Assembly: GCF_014851395.1 (NCBI RefSeq)
Contig: NW_024042261.1
Span: 33,557,942 to 33,621,941 of the forward strand
Direction of reading: 5' to 3'
Source of the DNA: Micropterus salmoides
Lineage: Eukaryota > Chordata > Actinopteri > Centrarchiformes > Centrarchidae
DNA: 64,000 nt
How positions within the stretch are numbered: position 1 is the stretch's first letter; each line of letters begins with the position of its first letter. Position numbers and translations under genes: made by a program. Below are positions 35,183-48,300 of this stretch, in pieces. The notes below the pieces were generated by a model that had not been told where the DNA came from, ran no database searches, and saw only the letters and a program-made list of their open reading frames with translations.

Positions 35183-38100
35183 AGATGGCAGATAAATTCA
35201 AAACAAGAAGATGAGAGGCAATGGGGAAAAAGTATAGAGAAAGAGAAAATAGAAAGAAAAGCTCTCTGGGAGAGGAGTAAAAGGAGATGGGGGTATAAAG
35301 AGGTGAAACATTCACTGGGAGGTGTATAGTTGCCAAGCCCCAACTAATTTCTCCTCCCTTTTTATTTGGCTCAGAGATAGAGACGTACAGATAATGGCTG
35401 AGCGCACATCCATGTCTGCCAAAACTGACTGATGATTCAGTCTAACTACATTCAGCTCAGCCCAGAAACTTGGGAAGAACCTACAGAGAGAAGAGACTCT
35501 AGGGGACCATTATGGGCTTCATCTATTGGTCTGGGTGAGCCCACTGAGGCAGCCCAGGGCCACAGAGGAAACTAATGAGTGGAAACACTGGGCCTCTGGT
35601 ATGGCCTAACTCTGTCTGATTAAAGACTGAGACGTTATTAAAAGTGGGACAGACTTAGAGAAGGGGAGTGAGCTAAAGAAAGAGAGTGAAAGAGAGACAT
35701 GATTTGGAATCAAATATGGGAATTAGGGGGAAAGAAGAGGTGTTTTCTGTTTTACAATGAGTAAGTAAGGAGAAAAAAAAAATCAATCAATAATACAAAA
35801 TGACTGCCCCTTCTGAACCTGACACCTGAAAGTGAATGCAAGTCTCCTCAATAAATCATTAAAGTGAGTGCAGCGAGTGTGACTGCAGAAAGCAAATGAG
35901 ATACATCTTCAAGGACAGACACAGTGCGTGCGCCTGCAGGAGTCCCAGAACCCAGCGATGCCACAGCACTGACAACACTGCCATGGTGTGGGATCAGACA
36001 AGAGGAGGAATGAAAGGAGAGGCCCCTGGGGATCAGACAGTCACATCCCACAAAGCCCTGTTTACCAAGGACACACACATCCACTCCCCCCTTCCCCCAA
36101 CATCTCCGTTCACCAAAGCCCGACCCTCCCAAAGTGCCAGGGCAGGGACCTGGGAGACAGCGCTAATTCTACCCCCAGGCTTGTTGGCCGAGAACACAAG
36201 CAGAGAGGGGAGAGAAAGGGAGGGAGGCAAAAAGACTGAGAAAGTGGGGACTGAATGGTACAGTATGTAAGACCCATCTTAATTGGAGATTGTTCTGCAA
36301 TGTCTTGTTTTTCCTGGGAATCTGTGAGGGGGAGGGACAGGAGGGTGAGGAGGTACGGTTGTTTCCCAAGGTCCTGAACAGCAGGATTAACCACAGGGGC
36401 GAAACTCAATAGCGGCCTCGGACACTGGAAACAGATCCCCGGGTATTGCCACCATACAAGGCCACCTCAAGACCTTTAGCAAAGCGCATGTAACTAACAA
36501 CGCTTTCCCATTGTCGGAGCTCTCTGGGCCCTTCCGGCTGATTTCACAGGCCTTTCAGCCCACAGGGGAACGTCTGCTCAGACGAGAAGGTAATTCTGAT
36601 GGAAAGGAGGAATGCACAAGAAGGCCGTTTTGCCCGCAGGGTGTGTTATAACACTGATCTCCAACATGTGCCAAGACTCTGATTCATTACGCCAGGCGAG
36701 AGGGGAGCTGGGATTGTGCAGCCGTGGAACAGAGGATGAGGCCACAGATTCCACATTCACATTCCTCAATATCAGCCTTGATTAGAGAGATGATGGGAAA
36801 ACACGTTGATGCAGCGGAAGAAAAAATGATCAAGTTTGCCAAATGCCTTGAAAATGTCCACCTTCTCTGGGGGAGTTGAGACACTATCTGTGTTTTTAAC
36901 ACGGTGTTGCGTGGGCTGTGAACTATGGGCATACTGTGATCTGATCCAGCTGTCCCCACCCTTTCTCCCCTCGGTGCAGTCTCTCATCCCTCCCCAACTC
37001 TCCTGGATTCCATCACAGGCTGTGTCTCTCTGGCAACAAGCAGCAAAGACACAGACAACAGTTTCTGTTCAGTCTCTTCCTGACCGGTCCCTGGCTGCCG
37101 ACCAAAAGTACTTTCAAACTATAACCTATATGGAATAATGTAATTTGAGCATGTGCAACAAAATAAAAATGGTGTCCAAATAGATGCTAACGTGACACTT
37201 TTTGCTGAGTCAGTATTTAACACCAAGCACAAATAAAACTCAACTTGCTGTGGTTGCTTTCAGGTACTTGCCCCTTCTTTGTTTGTCAATTGAGAGGCGT
37301 GAGAAAGAAAGTCCACACAGAGTGTTTTCATTTCTCAGAATGAAAAATTAACTAAATATAATGGAGCGATGGCTGTTTTATTGTATTCATGGGGGGACAG
37401 AAAGCGTCTGCAAAACCCTGAACTCCACAGCCAGCCGTCAGAAAAAAATTCAGTCTTCACCAATTCCACAAATCTCTTGTAAAAACCCAAACAAACACAC
37501 CAGCCTCCTTGTACGTACAAGTTTGAAGACCCAAAGATAAATATACAGTCTCAAACAGAGTGTGTAAACGCTTTATTTAGTTTGTCTAAATGTTTATCCA
37601 TCTTGCCTTGTAACACTCTACGCTTGTTGTGCGGCAATCGAGTGATCACAAAACAAATTTGGTGGTGATATATCAACACACAGATCATCTGAGTTTCCAC
37701 TTCTGGCTCTTGGTCAAATTGTAAAAACCTCTCCAACATATTTAGGGTCCAGGCTGCTCATTGCTGCAGTGCTGGAGGTGAGAAGAGCTTTTGGCAGATG
37801 ACATAGTGCTCTGATGGCGCCAAGAGAAATACAACCTCCTGACAACAGCAAAACATAGCAATAATACAGAAACCATGGCACATGCTAACTCAGTGCATTC
37901 TTTTTGTAGGTTTGTGTGTGTTTGCTACTGTGTGAGAGCACCACAAAGAGATGACAGTGATTTATTTTACTTGATTTAAGTTAGTAAAACCTCACAGTAT
38001 CTGTTACAATCTCAAACCATTTCCAGAACAATGCAGAAGGCTGAACCAACCATATGTTTTATCCTTCTGACTTAAATTCCTACACTCACTTTTGAATATC

Positions 38101-40756
38101 TTTTATAAATAAGGGGTTCCAGTGCTCCCTATAGGGGGTTAGATCTTGGAGCAGGGAAGGCCCAAAATGGCACCCCCAACCACAGGCCCAGAAGCAGGCA
38201 GCAGCAGTACCCACACTGCCTCACACTCTGATCTGGGAGAAAAACAGCCCTTCAAACAAGTAGCCTGTTTGTCAGCCAGAGGGGAGTGCCAGCCACTAGT
38301 TTTGCCTTAATATAGTCTTGCTGATCCTTGCGCTGGCTTTTCAACAGTGCACACATTCTGGTTCGCAGAAAACCCATGTCAGATGTGACTTATTGGTTCA
38401 ACATTTGAAATAGAAAGCTGTGGTTGCTCACAGTTTCAAGAAGAGAAGACTCTAACTCTTGGGGCCCGCACTGAGGCGACGGACTAAGTCAGGCATATTT
38501 AGTGGGGTCAGTTTCAGGAAGGGAAAAAGAAATGAATCTTGCAAACAGGAAGACACAGGAAAAAAAAAAATTTAAATCCCCTCGCATGTTCTGAAATACT
38601 TGCTGTGAGAGCTGTCAGCAAGGGTCTGGTTCAAAAGTTCACTCCCTGAAATCTTCCCCAGGGCTGAGGAATCATTAAGAAAACTACAGAAGACATGGCT
38701 GCGGAACAATGGGTCTCATCGTGTATTTACTTGACAATTATGAGGAAAATTGTTGTTTTTGGCAAGAGGCGAGTATTGTGTGAAATGCCACGTCAAAACC
38801 ATCCTGAGGAACTTTTTGTTCTTCCTCACACATGCAGTGTTCTGCATCATGTTAAAAGGCACATATATTATAGCTACACAAGCCAAAAAGCAATCCCTCG
38901 AATGATTACGTGCATTATAATAAAAAGTAAGTACAAACTTCAAACTGTAAGGCTAAAAACAACTTGCAGTGTACTTCAAACCGCTCAGGACCAACAAAGT
39001 AGTCTTTTAGTCCATTCATCAAGTATACCAACACGTTTAAGACCTGATCCAAGCCTACAGTTAAATTTTCTTTCCTAAAAAAACAGTAAAAATCTCATTC
39101 CCTATCAAAGTGTGACCTTCTGTGTCACACAATCTGCTTAGTCTGTATTTTCTACCTGTACCCGTCTGGACAGTGTGTTTTTCCTCAAAGCGCTGTGTGT
39201 GGTACTGGTTTACATTACCTTATCATATATATTTAGTTGAGGCCTGTATTTCCATTACATTAACAGAAAACAAACCATCTTCAGAGAAGAAGCAGACCTC
39301 CTCAACCCCTGCCCATCTCCAGCCTGTACGGTTTCATCCCGCTGCATTTCGGTGGCTGGCTGGAACATCTGTTTCTGCTGCTCCAAAGACTGTTTGTTTG
39401 TCTTAACAATTAGGCCCTGATGTTTCTCATTTCATTTCTAAAATCTCTCGAAAGTCATTATCCAGTTTCAGGTCCTTCAAGGTTCTGAATTTTTAGAAAC
39501 TCAATACGACCATCTGTTGAAAGCTGGTGTATACATCGGGCTACAGTCAGCTCACCTTTGACATTTCTGAAGAGTTGTACGGGAGGAAGCATGCAGCCTA
39601 TCTGTAACCTGCTGGAGTAACATGCTTGCATAGTAAAGCGAGTCACCGCTGGGCTGTTTGGATCATCTGTCAGAGTAGGGGGACATGGAAGAAGTGGGGA
39701 GGGGGTCCCACTAAGAGACACATGTGTTGCGTAGTTAAAATAATGAGTGTGAGCTCAGTGCAGATAATAAGTGCTACTAATGACAGCTTCATATAAACAC
39801 AAGTGACACCTTCAGCTACTGCGTTTGCCTTCATGGCTACTTCAACACGGCTTCAATTTATCCAATTCCACTCACAGCTTGTTCCTAGAATAAATTTAGG
39901 GAGGGAAACAGAGGGTAGAAAGTAAAGTCTTTTTTTGTTAGCACTGCAGCTGCAGGGTGCACTCACCAACCCAGCAGTCATAAGAACTCAAACTCTTTCT
40001 CTGACCTGCCCCATCTATCCCATCAGCCCCCTGCTCATGGCTGCTGGGTGTTGTCAATCAGCACCCCCTGGCTCCTTGAACATGGGGGCTCTTTGGCATC
40101 CTGCCCAAAACTCTCCACTGTCCATCTAATGGGGCCTGAGCTCTGGGTCTCTCCTTGATGGGGGAAAAGGCTGCAGTATGACTCAATCCCTGAGCAATGA
40201 CAGTAAAAGGAGGGCTATGTCAGGAGTTCAAAACAAGCCAGGTTTTAGTTTGGGAATAGTTGCTTGAAAGGTCAAATGTCAACCTTACAACAGTCCACTA
40301 TATTCTACTTTATTATACTGAGAAACTGAACTGGATTAGCCATTAGAGATTTTGAAAATTAGCAAGACTTAATTCTAGCTGTCAAAATATTGTGATGATG
40401 ATGAAAAATAAGGCAGTTACTCAAAATAATGATTTTTCTCCTGTTTTGTGACTCAAAACATTTTTCTCAGCCGAAGGTTGATTCTTTGGAGCTGTAAAAT
40501 AACAGATCACAACGTGAAACCAAATAAACAACCAAACCACACCGTGATTTAGGTTTTAAATTTGCTTCCATTTGCTTTAGGGCCAGGGTTGAGGTTTGCA
40601 GCCTGGCCTCAAATGTGTATGGCCTACAAAACAGGAGAATGTGGGAGGTGCCCAAAATATACTTGAGTCACCCATTTAGACACACCCTCTCCCACCGCAC
40701 TCACCTCCGATAGACATTCACTCATTTGTCCATCACTGAAATTCTTTAAAGCCTAA

Positions 40757-40965
40757 AAGCAGGGCTGTAATTAACAATTATTTCCATCTGTCGACTATTT
40801 TTATGATTCATTTATTTTTGTTCATTCTGAGAAAACAGTGGAAAATCCTCACATTTTTGAAGTTTTAGGCATTAGGCAGGTTTTATTAATGACTTGAAGG
40901 ATTACTCACTCATCAGAAATATTTGTTGATTTATTGTCTGTCAATTAACTAACTGACTAATAGTA
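40757..40965. repeat. acanthomorph dispersed repeat, partial copy
   Basis: GGGCTGTAATTAACAATTAT and TCTGTCGACTATTTTTATGA match the end of the same family (gctgcaactaacgattatttt type), in the opposite orientation to the copies at 28245 and 56030. It lies in cdon intron 1. Confidence 0.6.
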
Positions 40966-43710
40966 TCAGTACTAACAAAAAGTTTCTCAAGCTATATACA
41001 ACCTCACTTCCTGGTTTAATATTTAATAAAACCTCAGTGTTACTATGGAAACCAAGCATTACCTCAACTGCTACTACTGTATTCAACAATCATTAGTCAT
41101 TGTTGGAGTGTGGTTGTGTGATTTTAATACTGCATCAGAAAAATCACGAGAGCCATTATGAGAGCAGGGGCTGGTATCATTACACATGCTTACATTCAAA
41201 TTGCCCACTTAACATAGTTCTCCTACAGCAACATGTGTTTATCATTAGCGTGCAGCCTGATGGCTCTGACATTATTCAAACTCACTTAATGGCATAGTTG
41301 TACTTTGTTCGGGTCTGTCTGATAAAAGCAGGGCCACTAATGGTTTATTAATTTCCCTACGAGTCACAAAAACACACTGATTCTCAAATGAAATGAGTCT
41401 GAGGCTCAGCTCTTGTCTGATTCAATCATATTCCCAATATGTTGTTACTGTGGGGAAAAATTCCCATAATAACAACGTGGTCCGTTATACTAAAAATACT
41501 CCACTGGTACTTATGTTCAGCTCAGAATCTACAAGCTATTGTTACTGTAACTTGGATTTCCGGGTCTATTTTGTTGTTCAATACCATGATGCCAAGTCAA
41601 AATATTTTCAGCAACAAAAGGACAACCAATTTCTCCACAGACTGAATTTAGTGCAATGCAGCCAATGCAGTAATTGTTAGAGCAAGGAGAAAAGGTATTC
41701 AAGGAAATGTCGGAAATCAAGGAGTGAATTAAGTTAAAACAAGGCAGGTTGAAGGTAAGTGGTCACAGAAAAAACTACTAAACGCCTTACTAAAAAAACC
41801 TCCTGGAGCAGACTCAATATCAGAACCTAAGGGAGGATTTCTCCTTTAACATGAACGCTGTCAGTGTCCGAGCCTGAACACAAAAGAGCAAATCTCTCTT
41901 TGCCCATGTCAAAAGCTCACCCAATATTGGGGAGCACTGAAAGGATTTGCAAAGCTTCGGAAGTGTCTTCTTGTTCCCCACCAACGCGACAATGCACGAG
42001 CAACTGTTTGAACTTGAAAGTGTTTTATCTGGGAGCAGCCATGTGTGTCCCACTGACTGGATGTCATGCATTCGAGAGGGATTTGAGACTTTGTTCTCGA
42101 TAACTTTTAAGTGTTCAGTTTCTGAGAATTACCCCTATGTAACAAAAGTCCCTGAGCATATCTGGTGATAGGGGTGAACAGCAGACAGAGGAAATTACTT
42201 GAGGGGGAAAAAGTGAGGAACATCATAACTATAACATTTACTGTGTCATCCTTTTTACTTGCGCTTTGAAAGACTCGAGCAAACCTTTTGGATTAGGGTT
42301 TTAATTAGCTTGGATTATCATAGACAGTATTTTTAAAATCCTCAACATTTATAGTGCAGGTTACATTTATATCTGCATTTATAAAGTACTTTACAAAAAA
42401 CAACACAATACAAAACTAACTTCACTTATCTGTTGTAAAGTTATGTAATGTTAACAACATGGATAAGTGTTAAAATTCAAAAAGGACTCAAAAACTGTAA
42501 CATTTTGTGTTGTCATCCTCAAACTTCCTGAAGTGTAGCGTTGCAGATCACAACACAGAGAGACCCGAGTAGAATAATCTCAGCTAATGAGGGCTTTTTT
42601 AAGACAAAATTTCTTGTTTTTGTTTTAGAAATATTTTCCACATTGACAGAACAGTGAGATGCTGAAAGGAAGTCAAGCCACCAGACTACGTTCACACATC
42701 TGTATCGTTTCACTTTCCAGTGTTTTTAAAGATTCCCCTTGGCCTTTAATGTTTTATTCATTTGTGTAACTAAACTCATATATTATCCCTTATCAAAAAT
42801 CAGTAAGAAGCACATTCCCAATCAGTAAACAATGACACCTTTATTGAAGCAGGCAGGTACAGTTGCTTTTGTGTGCTTTGCACAGCAATCTGTGCACTTG
42901 CCAAATTTTAGAACAATACTAACATGCATTTACCAAACCAACATTTATGACACCCTCAGGGGATTCATCTAAAACAATAAAGGCTCTCTGTATTTGGAGA
43001 GAGAGAAAAAAAACACTACTTCAAATATTAGTCTAAGCCACCATGTTTCTGCACATTGGTAAATGTGGCAGAGTTGTCTCCTAAAGCAGATCCAAACTAA
43101 AAGTCTAACTTTAGAACAAAGTTTCACTTATCCCCAGCCCATTTTCACCATTAATGACTGTGAAACTAATGTGTCAATGGAGGGGCATATTTGCCATTTC
43201 TCAAATGTTCTTTCATCTTTCAAAGCAGTAATAGAAGCCACAGGCCATCTGTTTTCAACTGAGATGTTAGGTGTCGCTGCCAAATATCCCTTTTTGTGTT
43301 TCATTCACCTCAGAGACAACAGAGATTAGCTATGTCAGAATGCATAAAGATTTAAGATAGCAATACTAATTCTATTGCTGGGTGTGCACACTTTCATAAC
43401 ATTAACCTCTGCACACGGGCGCCCCAGTTTCCCAGACTGCCACACAGACGAGCATAATGTAGCCAACGGCCACGCCGTGCCGCTGGGCTCCACTTTCACC
43501 ACAATACAAAGTTAAGAAAACACTGTAATGTTTGGGGAACAGATTAAAGAGGCACCTTGGAGCTCTCAGCTTCTTCTGAACATTACTTCTTCTTTTGCTA
43601 TTTCCAGGGAAGCCCAGCTGGCCTGTTGGGCACAACGAAGCCTCCCCCAACTCGCTCCCAGCCAGCCGGCCCGGGACTCCCCTCTTTGCCTCCCCTCAGT
43701 CCGTCCTTAC

Positions 43711-44240
43711 CTCTCTTGCAGGAGGGCAAAAGCTGCGAGTCGTCGGGTGAGTTAGCAGCAAAACGCATTCTTCTGGAGGCAAATCCGTACGGGGCCCTCC
43801 ATTAGACACGGGCTCAAAGTGCGAGACGACTGGAGGAACATGAAAACAGCCGGAGGTGAAGGGGAAGAAGAGTTTTCAGACCCTCAGAGCAGCGCAGGCT
43901 TCGGGGCCAAGGTGCGACAACTCCCCCTGGTCTACACTCGAGTTGAGGTAGTGGAGAGTTTTCCCTTGGGGAAGTTTGGAGTCCGCGTGTCAGATTAAAA
44001 GCGTTACGTCCCGTCTTTGTGCGCTCACACACTATTTCTGTCTGTCTAACCCGTTATTGTAACTTCTCCCCCAGTTTCTCTGTCTCCGTCTCTCAGTCTA
44101 CCGCTGCCTCCTCCACACACGCATCTTTGAAGCTAGTGTCGAATTGCTCAGCAAATCACGGCAGCAGCGAGGCTGGTCGTCAAACCAAGAATGTCCCTGC
44201 CCCACAGCTCAATGCAGCTCCTGGAGAGGGGAGGGAGAGA
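43711..44240 (-). promoter_or_regulatory. cdon: cdon noncoding first exon and CpG-rich promoter region
   Basis: On the minus strand a consensus donor GTAAGG (43705-43710) follows AAGAGAG, and it can splice to the acceptor in front of 31498. The stretch from about 43640 to 44200 is the most GC- and CpG-rich part of the window, which fits a vertebrate promoter. A TATATGG-like sequence lies near 44260-44268 upstream. The 5' end is not defined by sequence alone. If transcribed as proposed, intron 1 is 12.2 kb. Confidence 0.5.
43752..43841 (-). other. upstream ORF in the proposed cdon 5' UTR
   Basis: ATG at 43839-43841 opens a 29-codon frame that ends at TAA (43752-43754), before the proposed exon-1 donor. 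If the first exon is right, ribosomes would meet this short frame before the main ATG. It shows no protein similarity I recognise. Confidence 0.3.
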
Positions 44241-45354
44241 GGGAGGAGGGGGTGTTACCCATATAGACTGTGTATTAACAAGTTTTACAATCTACTAGGG
44301 GGGGGGACTTCCTTCTTCCTCCTCTGCGCACACTCTGTGTCTTATTGTTACCAGGACATAAAGGTAAACCCACCTGAACACACTCTTCCCTTTGTTTAAT
44401 ACTAGGACAATAAGCACTTTAATGACGGTCAATCAGTGCCTCTCTAAACTACAAATGAGTTTTGCTTGTTTACATATTTATTTGTTGACATGTTAGGGAC
44501 AGAAACTCAAATGACATCAGTGAAAACTAACCAAAAGCACTATAGATGTATTGTTTTTTGTGAATCTGGCCAATGCAATAAATAAATATTTTACAAGTAC
44601 AGTATTCATTTGCTGAATGTTTTAGCAGCCATAATAAGGAGGAGGGATAAAATAACAAGGTTTTATAAATGATCTGCAAATTAACTGTATTCGTGTCATG
44701 AAAACTTCTGTCAGACTGACATGGGTTGACTTGAATTAAACTGAGTTTAGATTTTACCATCCACTACATGTATGAATGTAACTGTTTACATAGCTTTACT
44801 TCTTCAATCATTTTTGACATGGATGATTTAATTTCTCTAACTGCACAGTCTGTTTACTGACTTTTTTATTAACAAGACCAGAATAAAAACAGTCAAGTGT
44901 CCACACAAGTTTATATTGTTTATACTTAAAGCTTAATTAACAGTAAGTAAATCTAACTCTCTGTTTAGAACTGTGATAGTTACATCTACTGCACAACCTC
45001 AAACCCAACAATGCCTCAAAATCATAAAGGCATTCTTTTTTTTGGTGGAGTACACTGTGCCTTGTAGATTAAACCAGCTCTCACTGGGCCCATTGAATTG
45101 AATTAAAGTTATGTAGGAGGGGGATGTTTGAACAGCTAATAGCTAAGGTCATTTCTGGCATCCAACCTGTTAGTTGGATGGGCTGACTGTTGGTTGGCTG
45201 CAGCGACTTCCTCATCACTAGGTGAAACGCCTTCACAGAGAGGCGGGGGAAAGGGAGCTGTGAGTGTGAAACAGTCATCTGTTGTGCGTATGGGCATGAG
45301 TAAACAGTGTAATCATCTTTGAGGCAGTAATTATGTGCTCTAGCATTGGCTGGG

Positions 45355-45389
45355 CGGTGGTGGTGGTGGTGGTGGTGGCGGCGGCGGCA
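45355..45389. repeat. (GGT)n(GGC)n trinucleotide repeat
   Basis: GGT units pass directly into GGC units, without a supported gene in any frame. The minus frame gives a His run followed by Arg, which looks like a repeat artefact. Confidence 0.9.
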
Positions 45390-48300
45390 GGCCCACCCTG
45401 CTTCAGACAGCAGGTGCAGCTCACCATCTGACAGCTGACTCCTATGGAAGGTGTGATCCAATCCTCCCGAGGCTGGGTCGACCCAGTGCGGGCCTTCAGG
45501 CGGTCAGGGCCAAAGCCAACAAACCAGCAAACGTCTGACACAGGAAGAGAGGGAAAAACAACACAGAGGTGGTGGGGAAGGGACTGATGAAGGACGGATG
45601 TCTCAACTCTGTTTTCACCCACAGGAGTTGGACAGACCTGCTGTCTTTTTTTCTTCTTTTTTTGTTATTGTTGTTATGGTGAAGTATTGATTTTCTTTTT
45701 ACTTTGTTTCTACTCTCTTCAAAGGGTTTTCACTAATGCAATACATATTTTATTATTGCTTGTAGATAATAATAAACCATTTATATGTTAAGCATTTATA
45801 TTCTCAGATTATAAAAAATCTGTTTCACTTAAATCTGACTCTTTAATTCATCATGCAGAAAGAATGGACAGTTGTCCAGCCCAAAATACATTAAAATATG
45901 GGCTAATATAGTTATATTTAATGCAACAAAATGGTTGGACCCTTTCTTGGTCTAACAGTAATGGTAAAACTGCAGACTTGATGGATTATTGTGGCGGAAT
46001 AACCCTTTATTAATGATTCATTAAAATGTATAACTGCAGGCCTGGTAGTGGAGGAGGACATTGACCAGACACGCTGCTACCACTGCCTCAAAAGGCTAAT
46101 AAATAGCTTATTAACCATTAATAACAGTAACAAGTCCTAAACGCTTATAAAGTATGTCTCATTTGACAATAGAGGTAACTTTTGCTATGATCTTCTTTAA
46201 TACAAGTAATTCATTTTTTTCAACTCAGTGATTTCTCTCTCTCGCTCCTTCTAACTCACTGTCACTCTCTCTCTCAGGGTCAGGAACTGGTTGGAGATGG
46301 AGACAGAGGCTCTGGGTTCAGAGGGGGGTGAGTGGGGTGATTGGACACAGTCGCATGTGAAAGGCCAGAGAGTGGCGAGTCCACAGGGTGCAGGGTCCAC
46401 ACACAAAGCGCCGAGGTGGGGGGCGGGAGGGGCGACCGATGAGGAGAGGACACGCTGGGAACCAAAGCTGACAGCACAGACACTTCTCATCCACTGAGGG
46501 TTCGGCTGTCTCTGGCCCCCTGGGGTATATGCTCACTTATCTGTGTGGAGCTGCCAGCTCCACAGTGTTGAGCCACAGCAGCTTCAACGAGCTGCTCACT
46601 GAGAGCAGAAACAGCAAAAACACTAAGTGCACAAAGCAGCAGTGACCTCTGGCCTACAGTTTTCTTAGTCATATCAGCCCTGATCAATTATCAATAGATT
46701 ACAATACATTTAACACAATATTACTTGTTAATGATCATGCAGAGGCTGTAGAACAACGGCAGTTTACACTTTATACATTAAAATACTGTCTTTCCTTATG
46801 TGACGCTTGATTGTGCTTAAATAAGGGGAAATGGCAGAAGACCTGCTAAAAAGGGCTTTGTGTTCTAAATCCACAGGCTGGGGTTGTTTGGAGTTGGTAC
46901 ACCCAGCTTGCTGTCCTTTGCTCTGAGGACAATAAGCCTCTGACCACTGTCAACAGAGTGTTTATGACCTGCAAAGCAGCCCTGGGTAGTGTTGACTGTC
47001 AGCAGGGGCCTGAGGGACGCCTGATTCTTACTGCTATTTAAAGGCACTTTCAGATTACAGTAGTACCATCCCTCTGTTTGAGCCAGGCAGCGTATGTGGA
47101 TTGTTAGGCTTCAGATGTGACATCCAACTTTCCTTAATTTACTTGAAAGCAGATGTTGTGGGTAAAATTCAGAGGGTAAAATGCCATAAATAAGCATGTG
47201 TTACCTTTTTTTCTTTTCCAGAGTGCTTTGGCACGGAATAGGACACATACAGTAAAGTGTGCTTTGTTTTGTAAGGCGCTAGAAGAAGGACATTTATTTG
47301 CGATTTTTTATATGTTTTAATAAGACAAGGAAAACTTTGTGCAAGGGAAGGAATATATACAAGAGTGAGAAAAATCCCAATATTTTACAACATAGACTAA
47401 ATGGATTTCCCCTTGGAGGGTTGTATATCTCATTACTTAGACAGGTGTGTGCAATGAGTGTATGTGTGTGTACATTGTGTCTTTCTGTATGTTCGGGTAT
47501 GTGCCTGTGGTTGTGTGTGCGTTCATGGTAAAAAAAAAAGAGATATTTTGAAGGCACCCCTCTCCATCTGGTTTCTGCATCACTGTAGTGGGATCACATT
47601 ATCCATCGTAGGCTCTCTGGGAATTTCATCAGTCTGTAACATCTCACTTATTCACACGTCTCCCTGGGCTTTACCATGTAGAAGAATCCTGAGTGTCCCT
47701 CTTGACAGTGCAGTGACCCTGTACATCCTCTGACCATCTTTAAAGCTTTCTCCAGTCTGATATTGTGCCTCTGTGAGAACTGTACAAGTCATAAAACTGT
47801 CTAAACTCCAGTTTCACACTGTCACTGTTTTGCCTAGGTTGTCCACAGCTCAACAATATATATTCATTCACATAAACACAGCTACTGATTTTCCTACAGG
47901 GATGGAACAAAACAAACCAAGGAGAGAGCAAAGACAAACTTGTTTAACACAAGGTTTTAGTTGTTCTAGTGACTTTTAATAAGTTAGAAAACACAGAAAA
48001 CAAACATAGATTCCTTTGACATATTTAATTAATGAATCTTATAAGGCAGATACAAAAATGAAAAAACTCCAAAGTTCAGAAATGTTCAGATGTGTCAGGT
48101 AAGCATATACACAAGTTCCAGCTAAGTGCACCCAGAGCTAAATGAGATTAAATACAATGCAAATATCCAATTAACAATCGATATACAAAGATAAACACAA
48201 TACTGATATATTTTCACAAAAAGTATGATTTTTTTTTAAACCATAGTTAGTGATTTTCGTATCTGTGGCTCATAATTAGAGAATTTGAATATGTGTAACA

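Larger units (their letters stand above)
31499..43710 (-). other. cdon: cdon intron 1 (proposed), 12.2 kb
   Basis: No coding exon was found in this interval on either strand; the open frames are short and lack family features. It contains a (CA)n microsatellite at 35138-35180, a partial dispersed repeat near 40757-40965, and several high-complexity stretches (for example 36480-36800 and 41100-41310) that might be regulatory. Confidence 0.45.

Noticed and set aside
45081..45622. Minus-strand frames with a His or Thr run
   Set aside because: Produced by the (GGT)n(GGC)n repeat; no flanking domain or splice signals.
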